Of a stretch of DNA of 64,000 bases, positions 27,357 through 37,471 are shown piece after piece. The stretch covers positions 1 through 64,000 of the forward strand of contig CAIQWJ010000024.1 in the NCBI GenBank assembly GCA_903875575.1. Direction: 5' to 3'. This DNA is from an uncultured Acidobacteriia bacterium. Lineage in GTDB: Bacteria > Acidobacteriota > Terriglobia > Bryobacterales > Bryobacteraceae. The first letter of the stretch is position 1. Each line of letters opens with the position of its first letter. The notes beneath the pieces are model-generated. The model had not been told where the DNA came from. It ran no database searches and saw nothing but the letters and a program-made list of their open reading frames with translations. The translations under genes and the position numbers were made by a program.

Positions 27357-30181
27357 AGAAACTTGCCGGAATCACGCTGGCTGCCGGAACCCTGTTCGCG
27401 GCCATCTCCGCGATGCCGCTCCTCGCCGCCGGCCCGCCACCCGCGGCCACTGCGAAGGAAGAGCCCGTAGGCCTGGTCTTATCCGCGATGGGCAGTAAGG
27501 TCACGCGCGCAAGTTCGGAAACACCCCTCGCCGCACGCCCCGGTGACATCATTTTCTCCGGCGACGAACTGAAGACCGAAACGGGTGCCTCCAGTTTCCT
27601 CTTCTGCCCCGGCAAAACCTCGCAAACTCTGGATCAGGGTGGCGACGTTCTGTTCGACGCCAAACAGCTTAAAGTTCGTACCGGCAAACTCAGCGGTTCG
27701 AAGCCCGTGAATTCCTGCTTCCTGCCCCAGTTGGTCCGCGTCAATGTCGCCAGCCAGCAGCATTACGGGGTCAGCATGACCCGCGGCCTCACCAAACCGG
27801 ATGGCGATGTGATTCCCTTCGCCTCCCTCGCGGCCAACGTGCGCACGGAGCTTCAGCCGTTCGAAACCATCCTCCAGGCCAGCCCGAACGACGCCGGTGC
27901 CCTGGTCAATGAAGCAGCAATCTTTGACAGCAACAAGCTGGAAGCCAATGCTCTTGCCGCCTACCGCAGACTGGCCGGCGTCTGGACGGATGCCGTCTGG
28001 GTGCGTGGCCGCATCTTCGAACTGGAAGAGTCTCTCGCTACGCAGGCCGCTCTCAAAGCAGCCGAAATTGCGCCGGATGCGAAGACTTTCGCGCTGCTGA
28101 TCGGCGTTTCCAAATACCAGAAACTACCTCAGGATCTCTGGCTGAAATACGCCGATGCCGATGCAAAGACTTTTGGCGAAGAACTCTCCAGCCTTCGTGG
28201 CGGAGGCGTTCCCGCAGATCAGATGGTTGTCCTCTCCAACGAAGGTGCCACCACTGCCGCCGTTCGCAATGCTTTCCAGACTTTCCTGAAAAGCCGCGCC
28301 GGGAAAAAGGACACCATCTTCATCCTGGTGGCCGCACACGGCACCGTGGACAGCCGCGGTGCCTACATCCTGACATACGATAGCGACCCCGAGGATCTCT
28401 CCGCCACCGCGCTGCCCATGACGGAACTCCAGGCCCTGGTGGACGAAGAACTCCCCAAAGTCGGCCGCGTCGTCTTCCTCGCCGACGTCTGCCGTACGGC
28501 TGCCCTCGGCAATTTGAAGAACGACACGCTGGGTACCGCGGTCGAGAAACTGGGTGAAGCCAAAGGCGAATTGCTGGGCCTGGTCTCGGCGCGTCCGAAG
28601 GAAGTTGCCCAGGAGGGCACTGCCTACGGCGGCGGCCACGGGGCTTTCACATATTCCGCAGTGAAGGGCCTCAACGGCGCAGCCGACACGAACGATAACC
28701 GCAGCGTGGAAGCCGGCGAATTGATCAGCTACGTCCGCAGCGATGTCGCTCAGCTCACGAATGGCAAGCAGCATCCCCGCGATTTCGGCAGCATCGAAAA
28801 CGCCACCAAACTTTCTGATCTCTCCAAATCCGGTATCCAGATGGTTCGTGAAAAAACCTTCTACGATTCCCGTACCGGCGAGCCGTTGCTCTTCGCCCAG
28901 GCTGGCGGTACCCTCCAACTCTCCATTCAGGCCCAAGGCGACATCGACGCCTGGCAGGCCGCCATCCGCGCCCAGCGAATCCTGCCAGATGAACAAGGCA
29001 GCGCCTGGGCGTTGCGCGACCGCATGCGCACCGAACTCAGCCCTGCGATGATGCTGCTCCAGGAGAACGCCCTGCGCGTGGCTCTCGAAAATCAGGCGCA
29101 GCAGGTTCTGCTCCGTTACCTCTCCGGTGGACAAACCCCGCAGGTGAAAACCGACTTCGCCAACGGTGCAAAATACATGGAAGCCGCCGCCCGCCTGACG
29201 CCGGAGTCGCTCTACCTCCAGGCCCGCGATTCGTTCTTTTCCGGACGCTCCATGCTGTTCGATAAGCAATTCACTCAGGCGACCGACTTGCTGGAACAAT
29301 CCGTCCGCACAGATCCCGGCGAGGCCTACGCCTATAACGCGCTGGGGATCGCCTATCTGGAACAGGCCAAATACGCACAGGCGCAGCCCGCCTTCCGCGA
29401 CGCCGCCAAACGCGCGCCGAACTGGTCCTACCCGCTGCTGGGCCTCGCGCTTTCTTATCAGGAGGCCGGCGATAACCTGGCCGCCATCCGTACCTTCCAG
29501 GCCGCTCTGAAACAGAACCCGCAGTATGGTTTCCTCGCACACGATTTGGGCCTGCTTTACCAGAAAATGAATCGCCGCAAAGACGCCGAGGAGGCCTACC
29601 TGAAGGCCATCGCGCTCATGCCGGCTTCCGGCAACCCGCTGAACGCGCTCGGCACGTTGAAGGCCTCCGAAGGTAAGAACGCCGAAGCCGAAAAGCTCTA
29701 TCGCGACGCCATCGCCAAAGAACCCACACTGCTCGACGCCCGCCACAATCTGGCCTTGTTGCTCTCCGCGAACAAGGACCGCCAGCCTGAAGCCATCTCA
29801 CTCTGGCAGCAGAATCTCCAGACCAACCCGGACTACCTTACGTCCCGCATCAGCCTCGCCGAACTGCTCTCGCAGCGAGGAGACAGCGCAGGTGCCGCCG
29901 CTCAGTATCGTCTGATCGTCGCTGCCCGGCCTGAATTCGTGGGTGCCCGAACAGCCCTCGCCGAACTGCTCATCAAGTCGAATCAGACGCAGGCCGGCCT
30001 GGACGAACTGCACGCCGCCGCGCGGCTCGATGCGCAGAACCCCGCTGTATTTGAACGCATTGGCGACGCGGAAAAATCACTTGGCCGCGCCACCGAAGCG
30101 CGCGATGCTTACGCCACAGCGATGAAGCTTGAAGTCGAAAAACCGGATCAGAAGCGTCTCCGTAATAAGATGACATTCTGA
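27353..30181 (+). CDS. FecR-like / caspase (C14) / TPR multidomain protein
   Basis: 942-residue exported protein with three parts. A signal peptide (ITLAAGTLFAAISAMPLLAA) leads to a FecR-like beta domain (about 40-150, ARPGDIIFSGDELKTETGAS). A caspase/metacaspase fold (about 245-480) follows, with the catalytic dyad H329 (VAAHGT) and C380 (LADVCR). From about 590 to the end there are many TPRs. It starts inside the stop codon of the adenylate cyclase gene and its TGA shares one base with the MBL gene. The dyad is intact, so proteolysis is plausible; its target and any activation by cAMP are unknown. Confidence 0.85.
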   Translation: MKKLAGITLAAGTLFAAISAMPLLAAGPPPAATAKEEPVGLVLSAMGSKVTRASSETPLAARPGDIIFSGDELKTETGASSFLFCPGKTSQTLDQGGDVLFDAKQLKVRTGKLSGSKPVNSCFLPQLVRVNVASQQHYGVSMTRGLTKPDGDVIPFASLAANVRTELQPFETILQASPNDAGALVNEAAIFDSNKLEANALAAYRRLAGVWTDAVWVRGRIFELEESLATQAALKAAEIAPDAKTFALLIGVSKYQKLPQDLWLKYADADAKTFGEELSSLRGGGVPADQMVVLSNEGATTAAVRNAFQTFLKSRAGKKDTIFILVAAHGTVDSRGAYILTYDSDPEDLSATALPMTELQALVDEELPKVGRVVFLADVCRTAALGNLKNDTLGTAVEKLGEAKGELLGLVSARPKEVAQEGTAYGGGHGAFTYSAVKGLNGAADTNDNRSVEAGELISYVRSDVAQLTNGKQHPRDFGSIENATKLSDLSKSGIQMVREKTFYDSRTGEPLLFAQAGGTLQLSIQAQGDIDAWQAAIRAQRILPDEQGSAWALRDRMRTELSPAMMLLQENALRVALENQAQQVLLRYLSGGQTPQVKTDFANGAKYMEAAARLTPESLYLQARDSFFSGRSMLFDKQFTQATDLLEQSVRTDPGEAYAYNALGIAYLEQAKYAQAQPAFRDAAKRAPNWSYPLLGLALSYQEAGDNLAAIRTFQAALKQNPQYGFLAHDLGLLYQKMNRRKDAEEAYLKAIALMPASGNPLNALGTLKASEGKNAEAEKLYRDAIAKEPTLLDARHNLALLLSANKDRQPEAISLWQQNLQTNPDYLTSRISLAELLSQRGDSAGAAAQYRLIVAARPEFVGARTALAELLIKSNQTQAGLDELHAAARLDAQNPAVFERIGDAEKSLGRATEARDAYATAMKLEVEKPDQKRLRNKMTF

Positions 30182-31014
30182 TGGCATCCGGTCCAATGCG
30201 TGTGCGCTTCTGGGGAGTTCGCGGCTCCACTCCGACCCCTTGCGCCGAGAATCTCAAATTCGGCGGCAACACCGCATGCCTCGAAGTCCGCACTCCATCC
30301 GGCGAATGCCTCATCTTCGATGCCGGCAGCGGCATCCGCGCGCTGGGAACTCAGTTAATGCAGGAGGCTGCGGGCGCACCAATCAATGCCAATATCTTCC
30401 TGACTCACTTCCATTGGGACCACATTCAGGGGCTCCCCTTCTTTGCGCCTCTTTACGGCCCGAAGAATTCGGTGACCTTCCATTCCGGCCGCACGGGTCG
30501 CGGCCTTCAGGAAACGCTGGAGGGCCAGATGGCCCAGCCCTATTTCCCGGTCGACTTCGCACAGGTCGCCGCGTGCCGGGCCTTCCACGAACTCGACGCC
30601 GATGCCGTGCATGAAGTGGGCGGCGCGTCGATCCGCCCTTTTGCCATGAATCATCCGCAAGGCGCGTCAGGCTATCGGATTCAGTGTGGCGATTCCGTGG
30701 TGGTCTACGCGACCGATTTTGAGCACGGTCACGCGGAACTGGATCCCGTCCTGCTGGAGTTTTCCCGTGACGCAGATATTCTGATCTGCGATTCGCAATA
30801 CACGCCGCAGGAATACGAGTCACACAGGGGCTGGGGCCACAGCACATGGCTGCACGCGACGGAACTGGCCGAAAAGGCGGGGGCGAAACAACTGGTCCTG
30901 TTCCATCACGATCCCACGCATGACGATCACACCATGGCGCGAATCCAGATGGAAGCCCGCACCAGATTCAAAGACACCGCAGCCGCCTGGGAAGGCCTCA
31001 CGGCCGAACTCTGA
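30181..31014 (+). CDS. MBL-fold metallo-hydrolase
   Basis: 277-residue metallo-beta-lactamase-fold hydrolase of the RNase Z/phosphodiesterase-like group. The metal motif HxHxDH is complete: H76, H78, D80 and H81 in THFHWDHIQG. An N-terminal VRFWGVRGSTPTP block and a later H-rich FHHDPTHDDH segment are typical of this subgroup, which includes cyclic-nucleotide and phosphonate phosphodiesterase-like members. It is the third gene of the cyclase-caspase unit (TGATG overlap). A phosphodiesterase role opposing the cyclase is an attractive guess only. Confidence 0.8.
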   Translation: MASGPMRVRFWGVRGSTPTPCAENLKFGGNTACLEVRTPSGECLIFDAGSGIRALGTQLMQEAAGAPINANIFLTHFHWDHIQGLPFFAPLYGPKNSVTFHSGRTGRGLQETLEGQMAQPYFPVDFAQVAACRAFHELDADAVHEVGGASIRPFAMNHPQGASGYRIQCGDSVVVYATDFEHGHAELDPVLLEFSRDADILICDSQYTPQEYESHRGWGHSTWLHATELAEKAGAKQLVLFHHDPTHDDHTMARIQMEARTRFKDTAAAWEGLTAEL

Positions 31015-31025
31015 TCTTGCCGTCC

Positions 31026-33518
31026 CTACGCCGCCGCTGTCCCGCGCACCGTTTCCACAATCCCACGCCACTTCCGCATCACCAGTTCCACCATATTCAG
31101 CAGAATCGCCAGGCCGAGAAGGATCGGCCACAGCCTGACGGACGATTCGATCGTCTTCCCGCCCGAGTCAAACGCCTGCTCCGCGCTCGGATTAAAATGG
31201 CCCCCCGTGGAAAGCGCCACGGACTTCAGCAGTGCCTCATTCGATCCGTACTCGGTCATTTCTTCTTCCGGGCGATACAAGCCAACCTCAGGGAAGATCC
31301 GGCTATCGGCCAGCGGACGCACGCGGAACAGGCCCTGCACGTCACCAATGCGAACCCGCGCACGATAATCGAGCGGCGACACCCGCGCCAGTTGAACAGG
31401 CTTCTTGAAATCCCCGGGACCGATAGCAAAGATGTCCGGGGCGGTCTCAGGTGCCGTCGAACGGTCCGACAAGTGATAATCCACCACCAGTTCCTGATTC
31501 GCCGAATCGAAACTCGCTGTGGCTTCACTCTCCGAACCGCGCGGCAGCAGATCACGGAAGATATTCGTCCAGAGCGTATCGAAACCGGCCCAGGCCACCC
31601 AATCGGCGGACCAGCGGCTCTTGGCGTCGGACGCGAAGACCGTCGCCCTACCCAGGCCGTACTGCCAATGCACCAGGAGCGGATCTTTGCCATCCACCTG
31701 CAGTACTTCGTTGCCGCTCGGCTTCGGATCGAATCGGACGTAACCCTCCAGATTCGGTGCCTTCGCCATATCCACTTTGTCCAGCAGATCCGAAGGGTGC
31801 TTGATGTCCACGGCAATCGACTTCTCAATCGCTACCGTGCCTGTGTGCTCTTTCACGTCGTGCAGCAGTATCTGCTCAAGCCCGCTGGGATCAATCAGAA
31901 AGTACGACTTGCCGCCAGCTGCCGTTGCCACTTTTTCGAGGTAAGGTTTATTGACGTCCTGCCCCAGACCGATCGTTGAAATCGTAATCTTGTGATCCGA
32001 GGCATCCTTCGCCAGCCGCATGCTGTCGCCTTCTTCGGAAATACCATCGGTCAGCAGAACGATATGTTTGAACGTGGCCTCCAGCGGCAAAATCTTCTTG
32101 TACGCCTCCGTCAGCGCGGCCGGAATCTGCGTACCGCCATCGGGATTAATCCCCGCAATCAGCTTCTTCAGCAGCGGCTTATCGTCGGCCTTGCGGATCG
32201 GCACCGTCCATTGGAAAGAGTTATCGAAGATCAGAACGCCGACGCGATCTTCGGGCCGCAGATTCTCCACCACGCCAGTGGCAGCCGCACGCGAAAGCTC
32301 GATCTTCTTGCCTTCCATGGAGGCGGATTTATCGATGACCAGAACGACCACGGTATCTTCCGGTTCCCGTGGCGGGGCCAGCTTGGCCGGGAAAGTTCGC
32401 TCCAGCGGGTCCTCCGGCTGCCCCTTGTGATCCACGTACATATTGTTCTCGCCCGCAATCCAGAGCGCGCCGCCCCCGCCCTGCACGAACTTTTCGATGC
32501 GTTTCTTGTCATCTACCTTCATCGCTTCGAAGTTGATGTTGTTGAGAACCAGAAGCTGCGTGTCGTCGAGAGTTGCCGGCAGTTCCGACGCGAGCGCAAA
32601 ATCGAACTTGTTCGCGGTAAGCAAGCCTGAAATATGCTTCTCCGAACCCGCTACGTCTTTCGAAACCCAAACCACCCGCGGCCGACGCACGGAGAGCGCG
32701 CCCTCAAAACGCGATTCGCCCAGACCCTCGGCCTGCACGCGTCCGCTGATATCGATGGCGCCTGTCGCATTCAGGCTCGCCCGAATGCGCACCCGGTTCT
32801 CGCCCGCTGTCAGCGGCACCGTGTGGGTGCCGATCGTCTTGCCCTCGGCATCCAGTTCCACCGTCGCTGTCACGGCACGCGGCGAGTAAATCGTGACATC
32901 CACCGGAAATTGCTCGCCCGTAAACACTGCGCCCGGCAGCCCAACCGCCTCCGCCAGAATCTGCGGCTTCTGCCGCCCCGCCAGCGCGATAGTATCGATC
33001 GGAACACCCAGTTGCCTCGCCTGCCACGCTGCGCGTGTCAGCGCGCCCTTATTCTCGTTGCCATCGCTGATCAGCAGCACGCGATGGATCAACCCCGTTG
33101 GCAGCGACGCCAGTGCCTGCCGCACGGGTGTTTCCAGATTCGTACCGCGCCCGCCCGCACCGGCCGTGGTTCCCAGCTTAAAGTCTTCCTCCGCTGCGGT
33201 GACTTCACGCGGGGTGCGCGCAAACGAAATCACATGAACTTCGTTCGGACCCCTGGCAGAATCAATCTGCTTCAGCAGCGTCCGCTCCCGCTCCATGTCC
33301 TGAGCCGAGAGACTGGCCGACGTATCCGCCACCACCGCGAGCGCCACATGGGGCTCATGCCACGGCAACACAGGCCCGGACAACGAGAGAGCAATCGCCA
33401 GCAGCATCGCGGCCTTCGCGATCAGCGCGAACCGGCGCGTGTGCTTATTCCACTCGAAGTAGCACCATACGAAAGGCAGAATGGCAAGCAACAAAAGCCA
33501 CGGACGTCCGAATGTCAT
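31026..33518 (-). CDS. Large VWA-domain membrane protein
   Basis: 830-residue protein of the acidobacterial MoxR-associated VWA group. Two or three N-terminal transmembrane helices are followed by a first von Willebrand A domain (MIDAS DTSAS), a beta-rich middle and a glutamine-amidotransferase-like segment (about 270-370), and a second VWA domain with MIDAS DKSAS. A final transmembrane helix (LWPILLGLAILLNMVELVM) lies near the C-terminus. It is the last gene of the MoxR cluster and overlaps the BatA-like gene by four bases. It probably acts in envelope protein assembly or stress with the MoxR chaperone. Confidence 0.78.
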   Translation of the reverse strand: MTFGRPWLLLLAILPFVWCYFEWNKHTRRFALIAKAAMLLAIALSLSGPVLPWHEPHVALAVVADTSASLSAQDMERERTLLKQIDSARGPNEVHVISFARTPREVTAAEEDFKLGTTAGAGGRGTNLETPVRQALASLPTGLIHRVLLISDGNENKGALTRAAWQARQLGVPIDTIALAGRQKPQILAEAVGLPGAVFTGEQFPVDVTIYSPRAVTATVELDAEGKTIGTHTVPLTAGENRVRIRASLNATGAIDISGRVQAEGLGESRFEGALSVRRPRVVWVSKDVAGSEKHISGLLTANKFDFALASELPATLDDTQLLVLNNINFEAMKVDDKKRIEKFVQGGGGALWIAGENNMYVDHKGQPEDPLERTFPAKLAPPREPEDTVVVLVIDKSASMEGKKIELSRAAATGVVENLRPEDRVGVLIFDNSFQWTVPIRKADDKPLLKKLIAGINPDGGTQIPAALTEAYKKILPLEATFKHIVLLTDGISEEGDSMRLAKDASDHKITISTIGLGQDVNKPYLEKVATAAGGKSYFLIDPSGLEQILLHDVKEHTGTVAIEKSIAVDIKHPSDLLDKVDMAKAPNLEGYVRFDPKPSGNEVLQVDGKDPLLVHWQYGLGRATVFASDAKSRWSADWVAWAGFDTLWTNIFRDLLPRGSESEATASFDSANQELVVDYHLSDRSTAPETAPDIFAIGPGDFKKPVQLARVSPLDYRARVRIGDVQGLFRVRPLADSRIFPEVGLYRPEEEMTEYGSNEALLKSVALSTGGHFNPSAEQAFDSGGKTIESSVRLWPILLGLAILLNMVELVMRKWRGIVETVRGTAAA

Positions 33519-35437
33519 GCCGCCTGATCCCCCGCCTTCGCCGCACTTCCGGCCTTCTCCATGTGCGCCCGCACCACACGGAGCAGCGCGGACATCTCGC
33601 GCCCGTAGAGCAGGTACTCAACCAGCAGTACCGCCGCGCCCAGCAGTGCGAGCCACGGCCACAGTTCCGTGCTCCTGCGAATCGCGTCGTTCCACGCGGG
33701 AATCCCGCGCCGGATGTTCGCCGGGGCCGTCCACTTTTCATCCCACATGCCTGGCAGAGTCAGTGAATATACCCGCTCCAGACTGGAAGAAATCACGCTC
33801 ACGCGCGCCGCAGTCCCGGTGAAGAACTGGATTTTGCCATCCCGGATATTGAACGGGAGATTCGTGCCCGCTTCGGTAATGACTTTCACGTCCGCAGCCG
33901 TTCCGTTCACCGTATCAGTGACCGAGCCAGCGCTTTGTGCCGTGACATCCACGTCACGGAAAACATCCGGTGCAAACCATCGCAGTTCGTTGGCCAACAG
34001 CAGAGGCGCGGCCAGTTCGTACTTCAGCGAACCCGAAAATGGATTGAAGCCCATAACAATGGTCTTCGTTTTCCCATCGGGCGACACACGGGCAGCCACC
34101 ACTGTGCCGCGATCCACTTCCGCCACCTTGATATCGTTACCGCCGGTTTCCAGAATCGATGTAGTGGGAATCTGCAGATCATGCTCGCGCAGCCCCGCGG
34201 AAAGCGCCTGATCCGCTGCCCAACGCAAACCGGAAGGCTCACCCACCCGCTCCTTTATGCCAATCGGCGACCGATCCGAAGGATCCACCCAAAGAGTATT
34301 CCCTACGGGCAGAGCCTGGGGACGGAAATGGTCCAGAATCATGAGGCCATCGTTCGCGGGCGAATACTCGCCCGGCCGTTTGAACTCAGCCGCAACCCGC
34401 GGATCGGCACCCAGCGCCGGTCGCCACTGGTCAGGCGAGTCCGTATAAACCACCACATGCAGAATGCGCTGTGTGGGCAATTCCAGGGACGCGTAGTTGT
34501 CGGCCGCGAATGCATCCTGCGGATAAATTCGCGCCTCCACCAGGCTCGCCGCCCGCGTACGTACCGTAAAAGTCGTTTCCTGTTCACTTCCCGGCGCAAG
34601 GGTTAACGGATGCATGCCCACCGGCGCATGACTCAGGTTCAACGTCACACTGACAGCGCGCGCCACTTTGCCGTAATTGCGAACACGCACCAGCACATCC
34701 CAGGAATCGCGCTCTGCACTCGAACGCCGCGCACCCACGCTGCGGAACCCGACATTCTCCGCCACATCCGGGACCTGTAGGTAACGCAAAATCGGCACAT
34801 TCACCGCCGCCGAATCCACCTCGCTGGTGGCAATTCGGCCCGGTCCGTCGTACACGATTTCCCCGCCCTCAGAGCCTGCCTGTTTTTGCAATTGCCGCGC
34901 GAACTCCAGGCTCTGCCCAATATCGATCGCCGTCTCACCCGGCGCCGATTCCAGAATGGCCCGCGCCACCGTAACGTGACTGGTCTCCCAGTTCGTCGCC
35001 GGCGTCGCCAGCGCGTCGGCGCGAATCAGCATCACGCGATCCGACTCCGGCACCGCACGCAGCCAGGAAATCGCATTGGCCCGCGCCAGGTCCATCAGCG
35101 TCGCGTTCGGTCTGCCGGGCGCACCAGCGCGCATCCAGGCGCTGGTATCGATGATCAGCACATGATCCCGCCGCGCCCGCGCCGTGCCGCCAAACTGTAT
35201 CTCCGCAATCGCCAGCAGTAACAGCAACATGCCCAGCAACTGCAGTAGCAGTGAGATCGGCTGCTGAATCTTGCGCCGCCGCGTGACCGGACTCGGCAGG
35301 CCAGGCGTCACCCAGAATCGCAGCGTCGAAACCACCTGCTTCCGCCGATTGCGGTCCAGCAGATAAAGCGCCACGGACACTGCCGCAATCGCGCCGAAGA
35401 TCGCCAGAAACTCGCCGAAGCCGATGTTCAGGAACAT
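33515..35437 (-). CDS. BatA-like/VWA membrane protein
   Basis: 640-residue protein that begins with a BatA N-terminal domain: a membrane helix (FLAIFGAIAAVSVALYLLD), an RRKIQQPISLLLQLLGMLLLLLAIA helix and then a VWA-like segment with DTSAWM in place of a perfect DxSxS MIDAS. A long beta-rich periplasmic region follows, and the C-terminus has another transmembrane helix (WPWLALLGAAVLLVEYLLYG). It lies between the DUF58 gene and the large VWA gene in the MoxR cluster. The altered MIDAS suggests that metal binding in this domain may be weak. Confidence 0.78.
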   Translation of the reverse strand: MFLNIGFGEFLAIFGAIAAVSVALYLLDRNRRKQVVSTLRFWVTPGLPSPVTRRRKIQQPISLLLQLLGMLLLLLAIAEIQFGGTARARRDHVLIIDTSAWMRAGAPGRPNATLMDLARANAISWLRAVPESDRVMLIRADALATPATNWETSHVTVARAILESAPGETAIDIGQSLEFARQLQKQAGSEGGEIVYDGPGRIATSEVDSAAVNVPILRYLQVPDVAENVGFRSVGARRSSAERDSWDVLVRVRNYGKVARAVSVTLNLSHAPVGMHPLTLAPGSEQETTFTVRTRAASLVEARIYPQDAFAADNYASLELPTQRILHVVVYTDSPDQWRPALGADPRVAAEFKRPGEYSPANDGLMILDHFRPQALPVGNTLWVDPSDRSPIGIKERVGEPSGLRWAADQALSAGLREHDLQIPTTSILETGGNDIKVAEVDRGTVVAARVSPDGKTKTIVMGFNPFSGSLKYELAAPLLLANELRWFAPDVFRDVDVTAQSAGSVTDTVNGTAADVKVITEAGTNLPFNIRDGKIQFFTGTAARVSVISSSLERVYSLTLPGMWDEKWTAPANIRRGIPAWNDAIRRSTELWPWLALLGAAVLLVEYLLYGREMSALLRVVRAHMEKAGSAAKAGDQAA

Positions 35438-35450
35438 GCGGTCCCCGTCA

Positions 35451-36335
35451 TTACGCCACGCTCCGCGACTGCATCAGCTTCCCGAAAATCGCCTCGTCAA
35501 TCGGCATGGAAGTCGGAATCCCCGCGTAGCGCCCGGAATTCCGCATCGCCACCGAACGAATCGTGGCCGCGAACTTATCGAATTCCTGTGTGTACCGGGC
35601 CCGCGCTTCCGCGTCCACGTGAATGTGCAGCTTCGCGCCGCTTTCGGCTTCAATGAGATCGCATTCACCGGTCCAGGACGGCGTCCGGTCATCGTCCGAC
35701 CACAACTGGATCAACATCAGCTCATTCCCGTAATCCGCCAGATACTGGAGGGCTTTGTCGCAACCGCCCTCGTCGAGAAAATCGGAGACGACAATCACCA
35801 GGCCCCGCTGCGGAAAATCGTTCAAAAATTCCCGCGCCACTTTCAGGAAATTCGTACTGCCGCCGGACTTCAGATTCTCCAGAAATTGCGCCAGCGGCGT
35901 AAAACGATGCCGCCCGCCCCCGCACGCCTTGCTTTCCAGCAGCTTCTCCGCGAAGGGCAGTACTTCAATCGTGTCCAGTCGCACCAGGCCCACGTAACAA
36001 AGCGCGCCAGCCAGCTTCCGCGCGAAATCGAACTTGGTGCCATCGCCCGAAGCCATCGACTCCGAAACGTCGAGTAACATCCGGATCGGTACCCTCGGCT
36101 CCACCTGAAACAGCTTCAGGAACATCTTGTCCAGCCGCATGTAAGCGCGCCAGTTCACCGCGCGCAGATCGTCGCCCTGCAGGTAATGCCTGTGATCCAG
36201 AAATTCCTGCCCGCCACCCGGCAGGCGCGAGCGGTTATGCCCGCCCACAAGGCCGGGGAACGACTTCTGCCAGTGAACGGTCAGCCGCTCCAGGCGTTCC
36301 AGAAATTTGCGATCGAGCAGCGGTGCGTTGGCCAC
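35451..36335 (-). CDS. DUF58 domain protein
   Basis: 294-residue soluble DUF58 protein, the usual partner of MoxR ATPases. The N-terminus (LDRKFLERLERLTVHWQKSFPGLVGGHNRSR) and the segment DDLRAVNWRAYMRLDKMFLKLFQVEP...MLLDVSESM are diagnostic. The latter includes a VWA-type DxSxS (DVSES). The start is GTG at 36335. It sits between moxR and the BatA-like gene and is probably recruited to the membrane with those VWA proteins. Confidence 0.88.
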   Translation of the reverse strand: MANAPLLDRKFLERLERLTVHWQKSFPGLVGGHNRSRLPGGGQEFLDHRHYLQGDDLRAVNWRAYMRLDKMFLKLFQVEPRVPIRMLLDVSESMASGDGTKFDFARKLAGALCYVGLVRLDTIEVLPFAEKLLESKACGGGRHRFTPLAQFLENLKSGGSTNFLKVAREFLNDFPQRGLVIVVSDFLDEGGCDKALQYLADYGNELMLIQLWSDDDRTPSWTGECDLIEAESGAKLHIHVDAEARARYTQEFDKFAATIRSVAMRNSGRYAGIPTSMPIDEAIFGKLMQSRSVA

Positions 36336-36352
36336 TTAAAGACTCTCTGGCC

Positions 36353-37345
36353 TTACGCCGCCGCCTGCACGGCAACGCCCGAAATGATGCTGGCAATAAT
36401 GTGGTCCGGCGTCTTGCCATCGGCATGAGCGTCGAAGTTCAGAATGATGCGATGCCGCAGCACGGACGGCGCCACTTCCTTAATATCGTCGATGCTCAGG
36501 TGCAGACGACCGCGCATCAGCGCCAGCACTCTGCCGCATTCCACCAGCGACTGTGCGCCGCGCGGCGAACTGCCGTAGCGGACGTATTTCTTCGTATCCG
36601 CATGTGCTTCCCTCTGGTCTGGTTGTGTCGCCATCACCAGTTGGACGGCATAATCCTGCACATGCGGGGCGATCAGAATGTCGTGGCAGACCGACCGGAT
36701 ATCCAGAATGTCGGCCTTGTCCAGCACCGGGTTGACCTTTGCTTCTTCCCTCGCAATCGTGCGTTCCACAATGCGCGAAAGCTCCTCATGCGTGGGAAAC
36801 GTGACCACAATCTTCATCAGGAAACGATCCAGTTGCGCTTCCGGCAGCGGATACGTGCCTTCCATTTCGATCGGGTTCTGCGTCGCCATCACCAGAAACG
36901 GCGTCTCCAGACGATGAGTGGTGTTGCCGCTTGTAACGGTACGTTCCTGCATGGCTTCCAGCAGGGCCGACTGCGTCTTCGGCGTGGCGCGATTGATTTC
37001 GTCCGCCAGCACGAGATTCGAAAAAATCGGGCCTTCCTGGAACCGGAAGTTCTTATGGCCATGCTCATCGGTGTCCATAATCATGCTGCCGACAATGTCC
37101 GCGGGCATGAGATCCGGCGTGAACTGGATCCGCGAATACCGCAGCCCCAGCGTCTGCCCGAGCGTGCGCAAAAGCGTGGTTTTGCCGAGTCCGGGAACAC
37201 CTTCCAGCAGGACGTGTCCTCCCGCCACAAGGCAGATCAAAACTCCATCGACCACACTCTGCTGCCCCACGATAATCTTGCCAATTTCCGCGCGTACGGT
37301 GTTCAGTTTGGCAACTGCGGGGCTGATACTAGCGTCCGTAACCAT
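36353..37345 (-). CDS. MoxR-family AAA+ ATPase
   Basis: 330-residue AAA+ chaperone-like ATPase of the MoxR/RavA clade. Walker A is GVPGLGKTT (residues 49-57), the MoxR block RIQFTPDLMPADIVG follows, then Walker B (LVLADEINRA), sensor-1 region (VMATQNPIEMEGTYPLPEAQLDRF) and sensor-2 area. MoxR proteins drive assembly or metal loading of VWA-containing complexes. It is the first gene of the leftward cluster, with 17 bases to the DUF58 gene, and is divergent from the BlaI operon. Confidence 0.92.
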   Translation of the reverse strand: MVTDASISPAVAKLNTVRAEIGKIIVGQQSVVDGVLICLVAGGHVLLEGVPGLGKTTLLRTLGQTLGLRYSRIQFTPDLMPADIVGSMIMDTDEHGHKNFRFQEGPIFSNLVLADEINRATPKTQSALLEAMQERTVTSGNTTHRLETPFLVMATQNPIEMEGTYPLPEAQLDRFLMKIVVTFPTHEELSRIVERTIAREEAKVNPVLDKADILDIRSVCHDILIAPHVQDYAVQLVMATQPDQREAHADTKKYVRYGSSPRGAQSLVECGRVLALMRGRLHLSIDDIKEVAPSVLRHRIILNFDAHADGKTPDHIIASIISGVAVQAAA

Positions 37346-37442
37346 GAATAGATTCTACTTGATGCATTGCGCTGGAAGCTGCAACCCTGGGGCGAATTGG
37401 AAATGTTTGCAGGAAGTTACATTGGCGGGCTGAAATTTACCC

Positions 37443-37471
37443 TTGACACGTCAATCCCGTAATGCTAATGT
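37443..37471 (+). promoter_or_regulatory. Sigma-70-type promoter of the blaI operon
   Basis: A perfect -35 TTGACA (37443-37448) is followed after 17 bases by a -10 TAATGT (37466-37471). The blaI start codon lies 41 bases further on. The -10 lies inside the operator-like dyad described next, so a bound repressor would block RNA polymerase. Confidence 0.7.

Noticed and set aside
28124-29746. 540-codon open frame on the minus strand
   Set aside because: Antisense to the caspase/TPR gene; its translation has no motif.
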